A stretch of DNA of 64,000 bases. Origin: Lasioglossum baleicum. Taxonomy: Eukaryota > Arthropoda > Insecta > Hymenoptera > Halictidae. Shown here one piece after another: positions 24,203 to 36,727 of this stretch. Where the stretch lies: contig NC_134934.1 of the NCBI RefSeq assembly GCF_051020765.1, forward strand, positions 4,774,001-4,838,000. Reading direction: 5' to 3'. The notes beneath the pieces were generated by a model, which searched no databases, had not been told where the DNA came from, and worked only from the letters and a program-made list of their open reading frames with translations. The position numbers and the translations under genes are program-made. Position 1 is the first letter of the stretch. Every line of letters begins with the position of its first letter.

Positions 24203-25318
24203 ATCACTAATAATTTAAAAACCACGAGAAAAGACAATCAATCCACGTTCCTTTCATAAAGTTTATCTTATGTTACAGAGAACCGATTTAGACAAAACTG
24301 AAAAATTTTACCACACTAAACAAAGGTTAAGCACTACCAAATGATGAATTCTTTTAGCCAGAAAATAATAATGATGTAAAAGATTTTTAACTAATATCCA
24401 TAAATAGTAAATATTAATTTATTTTTGCCAATTGTTATAAATTAGTTGCATATTCTTATACTTGTGCATATATAACATTCATATGTGAACTATTATTGTT
24501 CCATTGCGGCCATTGAAAATGCGGTATTATTTAGCAATGTATAAACAGACAGAGAGGATATCTCTGGCAATCTCTGGTAAGTATGTACTCTGGTATCATA
24601 AATCAACTAAGCATTCATGAAAACAATTCATGAAATGAATTATTCTATATAATATGAATAATGAAATTAATATAATATATAATATATATACTTCAGTCCA
24701 AATAAGAATGCACTTATTCTGCGCATGTTGTTGCGCGTCAGCCATAAAATTCATGGCGTCAGCCAATGATCGCGTGGTCGGCGGAGTACGAGTAGGGGAA
24801 TTAGCCAATAAACGAGTTCCGTTAGAGTGGTTAGAGTCATATGCGCAGTAGAGTCTTATTCGGCTTATTTGAACTCAAGCATAGCAAAGTGTATATATTC
24901 ATTATTTGTAAGACGATTATTCGGCCAATAGCGACAATTAGTGCGATGGTAGAGGATCACTATTGGCCGAAGAAAACTTAGGCCTTAGACTATACATACA
25001 TATATGCTTATATACCCGGCTTTGAACAAATGCCGTGTTCCAAGATTACTTCATCTACCAGATAACGGATGTGGGCAAAAAGTACTATATATATACATAC
25101 ATATATATATATACAGTTTGATGGTACACTGGATTCTGGAGCTATATTCACGACGAGTCTACTTACGGACGCATGCGTATTAGAAATTAGTTGTCGACGA
25201 AACGTTTGGAGTTTCGCCGTTTCGCCTTTGTAAGAATGCTTTGTGCCGTAAACGTAGTGACAGTGTCGCGTTACGGCAGTTACGGTTTACGGTGTTGAGC
25301 AATTGTAAATATGTCACC
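24203..25318. promoter_or_regulatory. Divergent promoter region PARL/MED12
   Basis: 1.1 kb lies between the start codons. A hairpin TTCGGCCAATAG...CTATTGGCCGAA sits at about 24921-24971. About 25011-25080 is the dispersed repeat also present at 11165-11270. An AT dinucleotide tract at 25084-25110 precedes a CpG-richer leader. Confidence 0.4.
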
Positions 25319-28300
25319 ATGATGGGAATATTGTATGAGAAACGGCCACTAAAACGGCCTAGACTTGGGCCGCCTGATGTATATCCTCAAGAACCCAAGC
25401 AGAAAGAAGACGAGCTCACTTCTATAAATGTGAAACATGGATTCTCTACGTTGCTTCAATTGTCTGATGAATTTGGTACTGCAAGAAATTGTAATGTCAC
25501 TGCCGCCAAAGTGGGAGCATACTTCAATGGGATTCTTGCTAAGAAAGAAGAGCTTTCCACAATGCCAGACACAGGTAGAAAAAGGCAACAGATCAATCCA
25601 AAGGATAATTTTTGGCCGGTAACGGCGAGAACAAAGAATGGCATTGAAGCATGGTTTAAGGATCTCTCTGGTTGCAAACCGTTAATTGCTCTTGCGAAAA
25701 GAGCTCCAAACTTTAATAAGAAAGAAGAGATATTTATGATGTTATGCGAATATCAAGTACCGATGCTAAGGGCAGCCTGGTTTATTAAACTTAGTTCTGC
25801 TTATACAGTAGCTGTTTCTGAAGCTAAAATAAAGAAAAGACAATTGCCTGATCCAACTACAGGTAAACAAACATATTATTTAATTAATCAAGCTTTCCTT
25901 TTGCAGGTCTGCTCTACTTGGCCGACTTTCTTGACAATGTTTATGTCAACGCTACTTCCCCGATTTACTTTGCATGCCTCACAACAAGTTCCCTGGTAAG
26001 AATACGGTTGTAAGCTATCCGATTAAGTTGTTCCACATGCATTTTCAATGTGTGGACTTGATAGTCTAATACCAAAGTCCCAATGAGTACTCACCAATGG
26101 TTAGACTATAAATGACTCAATTGGATGACTTCCCGCCGCATTTCTTTTGAATTCCTGCCAGGAGACTTCTTGCAAGGCACAGAGAGTGTATATATTGGGT
26201 TGGAACTTGCTATCGGTCAAATAGAATGGACTACTGCTATTAGAGTATTAGATCAACGCAAAGCATCTTTGTTAGCTTCGATTACTTCCTTTGTTTCTTT
26301 CCATAGAATGGACAGGGACTCTGATTAAGTTTTTAAAGGATCAACTATCCAAGCTACAAGAGTATTATTACATAAATATTCATGGAACAAATAGTACTAG
26401 TAACAATGGTATTACAAACAATTCTTGTAATGGTAACGGTTCTGGAAATAGCAACAGTAACAATAGTAATAACAATGTTAACAATAGTACGAGTAATAAC
26501 AATGGAGTTCCTAATAATCCACCGACTACACCAAATTCTAATAATCAAACAACACCTGGTAATGCCATGAATGAGGAACATAAGTTAGCACTGAAACAAT
26601 GGCATTATTGCGTGCAATTAGCAAAGTATATGTTCGAAGAAGGTTTATTAGATAGGCAGGAATTGCTACAGTGGATTTTAGAATTATTAGACAAAATTAA
26701 ATCGTCTCCTTCGGAGGATGGTATTTTAAAGCTGTTGTTACCATTGGCACTGCAATATTTGGAAGAATTTGTGCAGTCTGAATTACTAGCCAGACGTTTA
26801 GCATATTTGTGTTGTCGTAAATTGGCACATATGTGTAGCAATGTGGAGACCAACGGCAATCCTCAAAGTCCGTCCATAAACAAAACTGACGTTAATAGTG
26901 GAAAAGACACTGCCACTGTTAATCAAACACCAAATCCGTTAAGTGCTGCTTTTAACGACTACTTAATATGTCCACATCACAGAGATGTAATATACAGTTT
27001 GTCAACAATTATACAGGTAATACTAACACAATAAAAGAAATTATTATTATGAAAAACATGTATTCTAATTACATAATTGCATTATAATTGTTTATTCATT
27101 AGGTAATCACATTAGAGTGCCCAACAGCATTGGTATGGAATAGTGTCGGAGAAGGAAAAGCTCCTTCCGTATTAAATGGTTCCCCTTTGGACTATTTGTC
27201 TTGCCCTCCCACTGCTTTGCCATGTCCACCAGCGAGTGCAGCCAATCCAACTTTAAAGCAGTTAAAGATCGCCCAAGAAAACATTCGAGCCAGATCGCAG
27301 GCTGCGGAAGGTAAATGGTCATGCGATAAATGGCAGCAAAGCAGTGCTGGAATAACGACTACTAAAGTGTTGGCTGCTTTGGATGCTCTGGATAGGCATA
27401 GTTTCGATAGGATGGATTCTACGAACTCGTTAGATACGCTTTATGCTAAAATATTCATGTCTCCACCAAAGGACAACGCCAATGAACGCGACTCGAAAAC
27501 AGAATATAATCCGCAACAAGATTCTGCTGTAGTTGAAATTTTGTGCGAATGGGCTGTTAGCGCTGAACGATGGGGAGAACATAGAGCAATGGCCGTGGCA
27601 AAATTGCTCGAGAAACGACAGAGTGAAGTAACCGGTGAAACGAATGATAACGATGATAAAGACAGTGTTTGTAGTAACGGAAATCCACCTGTGCTTCCAA
27701 TTTTTCAACCATTGCTTATGAAGTTTTTGGACATGGACGCCCCGGTATTAGATAATACGTCAGTTCAATCAAAAGTACAGTTCACGAATTTGGTTCACTT
27801 ATTTTCAGAATTAATTAGGCACGATGTATTTTCACACGATGCATATATGTGCACTCTCATTTCTAGAGGAGATCTTATACAAGGTATATTCATATACAAT
27901 ATATATACATATAACTAGACTGCGGATCTGTATGTAAAATAAAAAATGTTTACGTTGATTGCAAGACAGAGGAGCGAAATAAAAATTTCTTTCTTCTTTT
28001 AATTATCTGATTAAGTTGAAATCAATACACTGATGTCTTTAAATCTTTTTAATATGTCCACTGCTTTAAATTGTGCTTACCCATTTCTGTCATAAATGCA
28101 TCAAATCCGCAGTCAATATATGTATAACAAACGTTTTGATACTTGGTTGGTTGGAAATATTCATTTTATAGAATTGTTGACTCGATAAACGCTTTTAATT
28201 AGGTCCCGCAGCAAGCAAGCCTGGAACACCCAGTAATCGAGAACCAATCGACGAAGATAGTTTGTTTCCGGGGATAGATTTGAAGCCGGCAAAGTTAGAA

Positions 28301-31300
28301 GTACCAGATCATGGGAGAACAATGGATTACGATGATAGTAAGATTGATGATGATTTGGATAAAATATTGCAACACATTAAAGAGGACCAACAGAATAGTA
28401 TGGATGCTCCTGATAGTCCTAAAGAAGATGCATTAGCTGGGCATAGTACACAGGAAGGACTAGATTCGAAGATACCATCCAGTCATAGTAGACATTTGTT
28501 GTATACAACGCATTTTCCATTACCACAGGTAGTAATTTCATGTTTTTTCTCTTTAGAAATCGTATATAACTTCGATGATAACCATAAGGATGTGTTTGAA
28601 GGATGAAACATGCAGCCAACACGATTGCAATCAACGACATGTGCTACTTTATGGAGTGGGACGAGTTAGAGATGACGCTAGGCACGTTGTCAAAAAGATG
28701 ACAAAAGAGGTGTGCAAACTATTTGGAAAAAAGTTTAGCATCGACGTCGCGGAAGGCGGAAAAGTGAAGAAACATTCCCGCAGCGAGTTCAATTTCGAGG
28801 CGATCACGTTGAAGTTTCAGAATTTGAGCTATTTTGATCAGCACGTGGTGACCTGGCAGTGTGCGACTCAAGTGATTGAAATGTTAAATTCGTTTGCACT
28901 AGCTGGATCATCTTATTTACCGGTGCAAGAACATGTAGCCTTTCTCTTCGATCTAATGGAGCTAGCACTAAATATATATGGTTTGATCGATGTTTGTATT
29001 CAAATTCTAAAAGAACTCCCCGAAGTTGAGACACAATTAACTGCAAAAAATAGTCAACTTGTTCGAAGTTATACCACGAGTTTGAGTCTCTATGTTGTAG
29101 GTGTGTTAAGGAGATACCACTGTTGTTTATTATGTACGTACAGCTTTTAAAAGTGACATTACATCATCGAATTCGACTTGTTCAAGCAATGTTATAATTG
29201 TATAATTTCATTTCAGTGTCTCCGGAACAAACAACAGCTGTATTCGATTTACTGTGTAAAATTGTAAAGCATGTATCGAATCCTAGTGATTGTAGCTCCG
29301 CCGAAAGATGCGTGTTGGCACATCTCTACGATTTATATTCATCTTGTTCATTACTAAAGACTAAACCACACGGGGTGGAAGCTTTCAGTAATGCCTATCC
29401 GAAGATTCGAACTGCTCTTTATAGCACGTTGCAACCAACTACATCGAGTCACGTGTACAATTCTCAATTCATGGTAGACGTTTTTACTAGCCCAAAACGT
29501 GGTGGAAAGATCGAACCTCAATGGGCTAGACAATTGAACGAGACACCAGCGAATCGTTACAGTTTCGTTTGCAACGCAATCGTTGCAGTTTGCAGCGAAA
29601 CGGACAATGACAAATTGAACGATATCGCGATAACTTGCGCTGAATTGACTGCTTGCTGCAATGCGCTAAACGCCGAGTGGCTTGGAGTCCTGATGGCGCT
29701 CTGTTGCTCATCAAACAGTTCTGCCTTCTATATTGACGTTCTAAATCAAGTTGATGTGCAAGACTTGAGCATACATAATTCCCTCGCTGTATTTACATCG
29801 ATTTTAATTGGTAAATATTTTCTTTATACATTAGGGTAGCTCTTACTTTCGACTTTTGAATTTCTTTTGTGGCACTCCCCATAGTTGTTCCAAATAATTA
29901 AAAAAAGATAATTAAAAATAGATCTGTGTCAATTATATGCGTTGTGAAAGTTTCATCGAAAACGGCAAACATTGAAAGATGTGAAAATCCTTAGATTAGT
30001 TGTAGTTAGAGACCGAAAATCGTGAAAAACTGCAATTTTTACCATCTTTAAACGTTTGTAGCTCATTGCAACGTCGATCGATTTTGATGAAATTTTCAGA
30101 ATATGTTTAATTCATACAGCTCTACGAAACGTGTTTTATTTTCTAAATACAACTTTTAGTATTTTCTCTGCAATTCCGACAACTTGAAATTTTTTTCAAA
30201 AATTATTTTCACACATTGTGTAGCAAACCAGTTATTCTAACTTCTCAAAAAAGTTCAAATCGTATGGTCCAATATTAAAAAAGTTGTCGTATTTTTAAGA
30301 GTGCCCGAATATTAGTTCGAGAGAGTCATTGTACTTTCTATTTTAACATTAAACTTTATTTTTTACAGCAAGACACTGTTTTTCGCTAGAGGATTTTGTC
30401 GTTCATATAGCACTGCCGTCTTTAGTTAAAGCTTGTAACGAGGGTCGTGGGGATGCGGACATGGAAGCTGAAGCTGGAGCACGTCTAACATGTCACTTGC
30501 TTTTGCGACTTTTTAAAACAGTCGAGTGCCCACAGCCAGCTCTCTACTCAGTGAGCACAAGTCCTCATCCATTGCCGAATGGAAACTCTAGAGGTTACAG
30601 TATCAAATTAAGTTGTGACAGACACTTGTTAGCAGCTGCTCATAACAACATTAGGGTCGGACCAGTCTTAGCAGTGCTCAAAGCTATACTCGTAGTTGCC
30701 GACGCAACTGCCGGCAAACAACCACCAAAGAAACCAGACGTACCGATGAATCATTCGAGCAAAGCCGGTGGACCAGCTAGCGTAGGAGTTGGTGTTGGTG
30801 TTAGTACAGGTGGACCAAACGAATTATCTATTAGTCATATCCTCGGCACCAGCGACATTCTAGGCGGTGGTGATGATTTAGGACTCGATTTAGCTATGTC
30901 ATCGTCTAGCAGTAGCGCTGGCATAACCACAGAAAATGTTAAAGGATTGTCAGATTTCGCGCAACATGTGCTAAGACAAATTTGTAGCCAGGAATGGGTT
31001 TTGGAAAGATGTTTACAGAATCCCGAGGAACTTTGTCATCCGGACATGTTATTAGACAATATGTTAACTCCTCGTCAAGCTCAAAGTCTACTTCACATGA
31101 TTTGCTACCCAGACACTTCTACGGATGCATTTATCGACCAGAAAACCCACATCACCAATATTTTAGAGAATTTGGAACAATGGAGTCTGAGAATGTCCTG
31201 GCTTGATTTACAGCTTATGTACAAACAGTTTCCTCCAGGATCGAATGATCTTTCTCAGTGGTTGGATACAGTTGCTAAAGCTGCAATCGATGTATTTCAA

Positions 31301-34300
31301 TTAAACACTGTGTCGAATAAACCTGACAAACGATCTGGATCTATATGGTTAGTCGCTCCGTTGGTTTCGAAACTGCCGAGTGCTGTACAAGGCAGAGTTC
31401 TTAAAGTAGCCGGCCAAGTATTAGAATCCGGTAATTGGTCAAAAACAGCAGCCGGTCGTGAAAGAGGTAGATCAAAGTCGCCGTCTCTTTTCAATCACCA
31501 GCCGTTTCTTTCGTTGGTTCTCACTTGTTTGAAAGGTCAAGACGATCAAAGAGAAGGTTTGTTGATGTCATTGCACTCGCAACTCTCACAATTTCTGAAT
31601 ATCAGTAAAGAAGAGAAGAACTTCGCTACCGAAGATCCAAAAACGAGAGAGGTGTTGCAGGATGCGCTTCAGCTAAGGTTCAGTCTCGTTGGTGGCGTTT
31701 TCGATAGCATTCAAAGGAACACCACCGTTACCACAGATTGGGCCATTCTGTTAGTCCAATTAGTTAGCTACGGTGTTATAGACTTAAGTAACAATTCGGA
31801 ATTATTTACAACTGTCATAGACATGTTGGCAACTCTGATACATTCTACACTTGTTTCCGATTCGCAATCCGAGAAAGACGAGAATAAAAAACATTATCAA
31901 AATCTAATGAAAAAGTTGAAAAAAGAGCTAGGCGATAGAAATTCTCAAAGCATTCGGTATGTCAGACAGTTGCTACCTCTGCCAAAACTGACAATGGAAG
32001 TTATTAACTGTGAACCTGTTGGTTCTTTAACGGACACGAAAGGCAACAAGATAGCTGGCTTCGACAGCATCGATAAAAAACAGGTATGCTCAAATAAATT
32101 TAAAACAATTAAGCTTTTATTTCAATTCACTATCTTCTACTAGGGTCTCCAAGTGTGCGATTCACAAAGAGTGTCAGCATGGGAAGTACTGGAAGGTCAC
32201 AAAAATCCAGCACCAATATCTTGGGCTTGGTTTAGAGCAGTGAAATTAGAACGTAAACCTTTAACATACCAGAATGCTCACAAACTTTTACGATACCATA
32301 CTCACAGCCAAATCAGACTGCCTAGCCACTACTTGGACCCACCACCATTGCCTCCGGAAGATCTAGAACCAGATAAGAAGGAATCTGAACCCGGCAAAGC
32401 CGATACTCCCGTGAGCATTGATTCTCCTGGAAGAGTAGCAAGCGGCGTTGGTGGTAGCGGTATCGGTAGCGCAGCCACCAACGGTAAAGGAAAAGCTATG
32501 AAGACCAGAAGACACAGAAAGAATAAAGGACCAGCAACACCGACTGCCCCAGTATCGCAACAAATTCAGGTTTATTTACATTTTAATGTTTTAATCATGC
32601 TTATAAGTACTAATATACTTGGACAATCAATTTAGCGAAACTACACAGACAAATTAGCAGCGGATCTTTATGCAAAATAAAAATTTTCCACCTGAACTGG
32701 AACAAACTGGAGTGAAATAGAAATATTTTTTAATTTTAATTTTGGTTTATTTAAGGTCGCATCAACACCTCGAAATAGAAATAGAATAGAAATTTATTTT
32801 CTCTCTTAATATGATTAATAGGTTGAAAATAATATAACAGTATTCTTCAATTCTTCTAATATTTTTGCTGCTTTAAATTACACCTACCCATTTTTGTTAT
32901 AAATCCATAAAATTCGCTGCCTAATAATAAAGATAACCGGTCTTGAGTCTCTGGTTTCAACTTTTTATTTTCTCTAATAACTTTTCATACATTACACAGC
33001 AAGCACCAAACCAATTACAACAAATGGCCTTTGGAAATCAACAAGTACCTGTCACCCAACAACCTGGAATGTTTACCGGTCAACCACCACAGCATCAGCA
33101 GCAGTGGTACGCGAATCAGCAAACTCATGCACCAGCCCAACCATATGGATACGGACAACAGTTACCGCCAACCCCAGTAGGACAGAGATACGACAGACCA
33201 GGCATGAACAATCAGTCGAAACAAGCGCTTTCTCATATGCTGCGTTTACGATTGCCGTCCAACCAATTGATGAGTTCCCAACAGCAACCGAATGCTACAC
33301 CCGTTGGTGGACCTGGAGCTTTCCAGGGGATGCAAAGACAGCAATTCATTAGGCAACAACTAAGAGCTCAACATGGAGCTCCTAATATGAATCCACAACA
33401 AGGAATGTTTGCTTCGCAACAGCCGCAACAACAGCAACCACAGCAACAAGGGATTTACTCTGGAATGCAACAAGGTAATTAATTAACATTAGATAACAGA
33501 AATGTGCGAGAACCTGAAAATGTTGGGTACCTGATGGTCACGATCGCGACCTAGATCGATCTTTTATCTAGCACTTTTGACTACTGAACAAACCCTATCT
33601 TTGCATTATCGAGAAATGAGAAGCCGCATCCTGCACCCTTGCAATCCTGAGAAAACTAATCTACCCCTTAACTAATTAGCGGTTTGTAGGGGTGTGCGAG
33701 ATCCCGTTGGGACGGGTATTTAGACGGGAAGAATCCCGCGAGAAATACCCGTCCCGACGGGATCTCGCACATCCCTAGCGGTTTGATATTCGTAGTATAT
33801 TCACTTATTCTATGTATTATATTTTGTCCTACAGGAATGAATCAAAACTATGCAGGATACGGTGGCCAACAAATGATTCCGCAACAACAACCACAGCAAC
33901 AACAACAACAAGCACCTCAACAGGCGCAACAGCAGCAGCAACTACTGCAACAGCAACAACAAGGTTTGATGAATCAACAACAGAATATGATGTTCACTAA
34001 TCAACAACAAATGATGGGACCGCAACGTGCGCAAGAATATATGCCGCAACAACGTATGCAACCAGGAGCTGCTAGGCCGCCTTATCTTCAGGTACGTTGA
34101 ACAACATAAAAATAAACGTAGTCTGTAGTGGAAGTAATAACTGTGAGTAAATATCGAAAATATTCTTATTTGAAATAGGCTCCAAATGTTACAATGAACA
34201 CAATGGGTCCAATGGGAGGTGGTGTCCAAAATCAACCAGCTCCACCATATAGACAAACTAGTGGAAAACCTGGCGCGGTTGGAGTAACTGGGGTAGGCAC

Positions 34301-35268
34301 TGCGAATGTTGGATTGCAGCAAAATCAACAATTCCAACAAGTAAGATATTGTACTTATATGTATCTTCAAAGATAAAAGTAATGGTTTTATATTTAGACA
34401 GCGGATCTTTATGCAAAAATCAAAATTGTCTACCTGAATTACAATAACAAGCTGGAGTGAAATAGATATTTATTAGGTGTGTGCGAGATCTCGTCGGGAC
34501 GGAAATTTTTCTCGAGAATTTTCGGATATTTTTGGGATTCCGTATTTATATTCTTTCTTAACACTAGGTTTACAGAGGTTTAGAAATAACTATTTCACAT
34601 TATTTTATAAACATAATAAGAATGTGTCTGTCCAAATTTTTAGCCATTTTCCAATGGCTTTTCCAGGATTGCAAGGGTGCGGGATGCGCGTTCTCATTTC
34701 TCGATAATACAAAAACGGGGTTTTTCAGTAGTCAAAAATGCTGGACGACAACAAGGATTGATTGATTGTTCCACCGATGCCGTTTTGGGTTTTTTCTATG
34801 TAGTTGTAATGGGGACGCGCACACCTAACGGCAACAGGACAACGGCGCTAGGTATTTATTCATATGTTTATTCAGTAACACGAGAAGTTACCTGGAAAAT
34901 GGCAAAAAGTAATAGAACAGAATGGAAAATATGTTATTGAATAAATCTATGAGTAAATATCTGGTTTTTAGCTTTCAATTTTAATTTACAAGCGCTACGA
35001 TCTTTCGTTCCAACCCAATACGAAAAGTTAGAAATAGTTATGGTGGTTTGAATTATAGCAGCAGGCAATCAATCAACAACGTATGAGACAACAGATGCTT
35101 GCAATGCAACAACAACAACAGCAAGCACAGCAACAACAACAAGCGCAGCAACAACAACAACAAGGCAATGCCGGAGGGCAACAGCCGACACCTCAATTAG
35201 TGACGCATTTGCAACGACACTTAAGCCAACCACCACAACATTATCAGCATCAACCGCCGCCTTATTAG
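25319..35268 (+). CDS. kto: Mediator complex subunit 12 (kohtalo)
   Basis: Twelve coding exons: 25319-25862, 26307-27016, 27103-27883, 28203-28528, 28602-29133, 29217-29810, 30369-32083, 32144-32569, 33000-33474, 33835-34091, 34179-34340, 35059-35268; 2243 residues. MED12 activates cyclin C-CDK8 in the Mediator kinase module in the nucleus. The N-terminus has KRPLKRPRLGPPDVYPQEPK and NVKHGF, the CDK8-activating segment. Residue about 563 begins LCEWAVSAERWGEHRAM, the LCEWAV domain. The central conserved runs are SAERCVLAHLYDLYSSCS, ANRYSFVCNA and PFLSLVLTCLKGQDDQREG; exon 8 holds SWAWFRAVKLERK. Residues beyond about 1877 form the Gln-rich tail (exons 9-12). AATAAA at 35402 fits the 3' end. 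Confidence 0.96.
25905..26306 (+). other. Exon-like block inside MED12 intron 1
   Basis: After a pyrimidine-rich TTTTGCAG the sequence reads open as LLYLADFLDNVYVNATSP and ends SSLVRI at CTG|GTAAGA, a near-consensus donor. A second open stretch, SVYIGLELAIGQIEW, follows another CCAG at about 26160. Neither joins MED12 exons in frame without a stop. I do not recognise the protein. It could be a decayed gene fragment or an alternative, premature-stop exon. Confidence 0.3.
27916..28115. mobile_element. TAGACTGCGG-family MITE in MED12 intron 3
   Basis: TAGACTGCGGATCTGTATG at the left and the inverted GATTTGATGCATTTATG at the right (ending CCGCAGTC) define a 200-bp copy that fills most of the intron. 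Confidence 0.78.
29890..30330. mobile_element. Relic of the GTCCGAATATTA foldback family in MED12 intron 6
   Basis: AGAAAAGTTCAAATCGTATGGTCC-like sequence, followed by an AAAAAGTT run and GAATATTAGTTCGA near 30255-30320, matches one arm of 54250-54670. TTTTAGTATTTTCT at about 30155 is shared as well. Only one arm is clear. Confidence 0.6.
32655..32923. mobile_element. TAGACTGCGG-family MITE in MED12 intron 8
   Basis: Left TAGCAGCGGATCTTTATGC and right inverted TTAGGCAGCGAATTTTATG bound a 269-bp copy of the same family with diverged ends. Confidence 0.72.
33528..33671. mobile_element. Partial TTAAGGGGGTA-family MITE in MED12 intron 9
   Basis: The terminal part, ending at a TTAA after CTACCCC, includes CACCCTTGCAATCCT, ATTATCGAGAAATGAGAAG and GATCGATCTTTTATCTAGC. 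It is an inverted match to one end of 62763-63127. Confidence 0.75.
33688..33777. repeat. 90-bp hairpin repeat, TGTGCGAGATCCCG arms
   Basis: TGTGCGAGATCCCGTTGGGA faces TCCCGACGGGATCTCGCACA, continuing inward through CGGGTATTT/AAATACCCG. It is a compact foldback sequence. A related half (TGTGCGAGATCTCGTCGGGA) lies at 34480-34500. Confidence 0.82.
34397..34760. mobile_element. Mosaic of four MITE fragments in MED12 intron 11
   Basis: In order: a TAGACTGCGG-family end (34397-34475, GCGGATCTTTATGC), a half of the TGTGCGAGATC hairpin repeat (34478-34545), a TTAACACTAGGTTTAC MITE end (34559-34657) and a TTAAGGGGGTA-family end (34658-34760, GGATTGCAAGGGTGCGGGA). Each is truncated, as expected from repeated nested insertion and deletion. 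Confidence 0.72.
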
Positions 35269-36540
35269 TAGTTTAATATGTACATAAATTAATTGATACA
35301 TTGTATAAGAACAATTTCTATGAAGTGTGTACATCTGGATTGCAAGAGTTTAAGTAACTTAATTTGTGGTATGAATGTGTAAAGCGTGCCATGCCAAAGG
35401 CAATAAAAATGGAAACAATTTCAGACATTGAATTTGATTTCCTATGCATTTCACTTTCCCAAGAAATTATATTGTAACCAGCATGAAATATAATCCATGT
35501 CGATTTGTTGAAATAATTGTATAGTTCCTGTACCTGAAAACAAAATAAACTAACAACAAAAGACACTTTTACATACAAAATCAAACGAGAACAGCTTAAA
35601 TTTTCTATTTGAACGTTTCAATCTGGAACACTGAAAATTATAGTTTAATTATATTTTTACAATAATACAGCGACTAGCATAAATGATCGGACACTTTTTA
35701 CAATAGAATGACGTTCTTAAGATTGTATCAAACGACTCGAGTTTTTGTTTAGTTTAGACATACTATTATACTTATTTCATTCTTTTACAAAATAAGAAAA
35801 TGAAAATTTAACATTATCTCCTTTAATTTTATATGTAAAAAGTACTTTAAAAAATATGTAAAACAATTTGAAGTTTTGAATTTGAATTCGAGATAACAAT
35901 CGATATATCGATGTTTTCATCATTCATATTTTAAGATCGATATGTATACAAAGCATAATACAAAGCCATCGATGCTTATCTAATATTGAATTTTCATATT
36001 GTTCGTTAGTCTAGGATAAAAAATATTTTTATCTTTTATTAGTTTTATCGGATTTTAGCAATATTTGTCGAGTAAAACGATTACAACTGTATGAATACCC
36101 ACCCCGAAATTTCGCTACCGAGAATTATATCGATACTATCGATTCGATAGTAAATAGTGTCTATACCTCATTTATGCTCGTACGTCGATACCAACGACGA
36201 GACTTACTTCTTTATCGGCCGTCGGTAAGGAAATTATCGACACAGACGGGATATTAGACTACAGCGACATGCTGTACCCGTCTGCACGTGTTTTCCCCGC
36301 CTGCAAGTATGCTACCCTGCACTCACGAATCCAGCAAGTGTCACCACCTCACGGAATAATTCACCTGCTGCTAGTAATCGAGATTCAGCAATGTGTTTGA
36401 GCGACGATGAGTCTTGAACACGCACCGCAAACACAGGATCATCGGCAAAGATTACTTATATATTGTTGGCGCTCCCCCTCCCTTCCCAGGTATTATACAT
36501 AAATGAAAAACAATCGAACCAACGAAAGAAGATACACTTC
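35269..36540. other. MED12 3' flank and intergenic DNA
   Basis: Probable MED12 3' UTR at the left. The remainder is AT-rich with clustered atcgat motifs at about 35900-36140. No gene seen. Confidence 0.45.
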
Positions 36541-36727
36541 TGTGGTTGTCAGAAAAAACGCCGCATGTCATACATAGTATAAGATATAAGATTTACGTAT
36601 TTACCAGAAATAGAGTAATAAAAATAAATTCGAAAGGCTCAAAAAAATGACTAGTGATCAAAACTTGAAACGGCAATATCTCGAAAGTGAAATTACGTGA
36701 CATGCGGCGTTCTTCCTGACAACCACA
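36541..36727. mobile_element. 187-bp MITE, TGTGGTTGTCAG inverted ends
   Basis: The left arm TGTGGTTGTCAG...CGCCGCATGTCA and the right arm TGACATGCGGCG...CTGACAACCACA match over 30 nt with few differences. No coding content. No other copy in this window. Confidence 0.8.

Noticed and set aside
25437..25677. Alternative-frame ORFs within MED12 exon 1
   Set aside because: They are shadows; the MED12 frame matches the family without gaps.
26354..26581. Minus-strand Ile/Thr/Val-rich frame
   Set aside because: Antisense of an Asn-rich low-complexity part of MED12.
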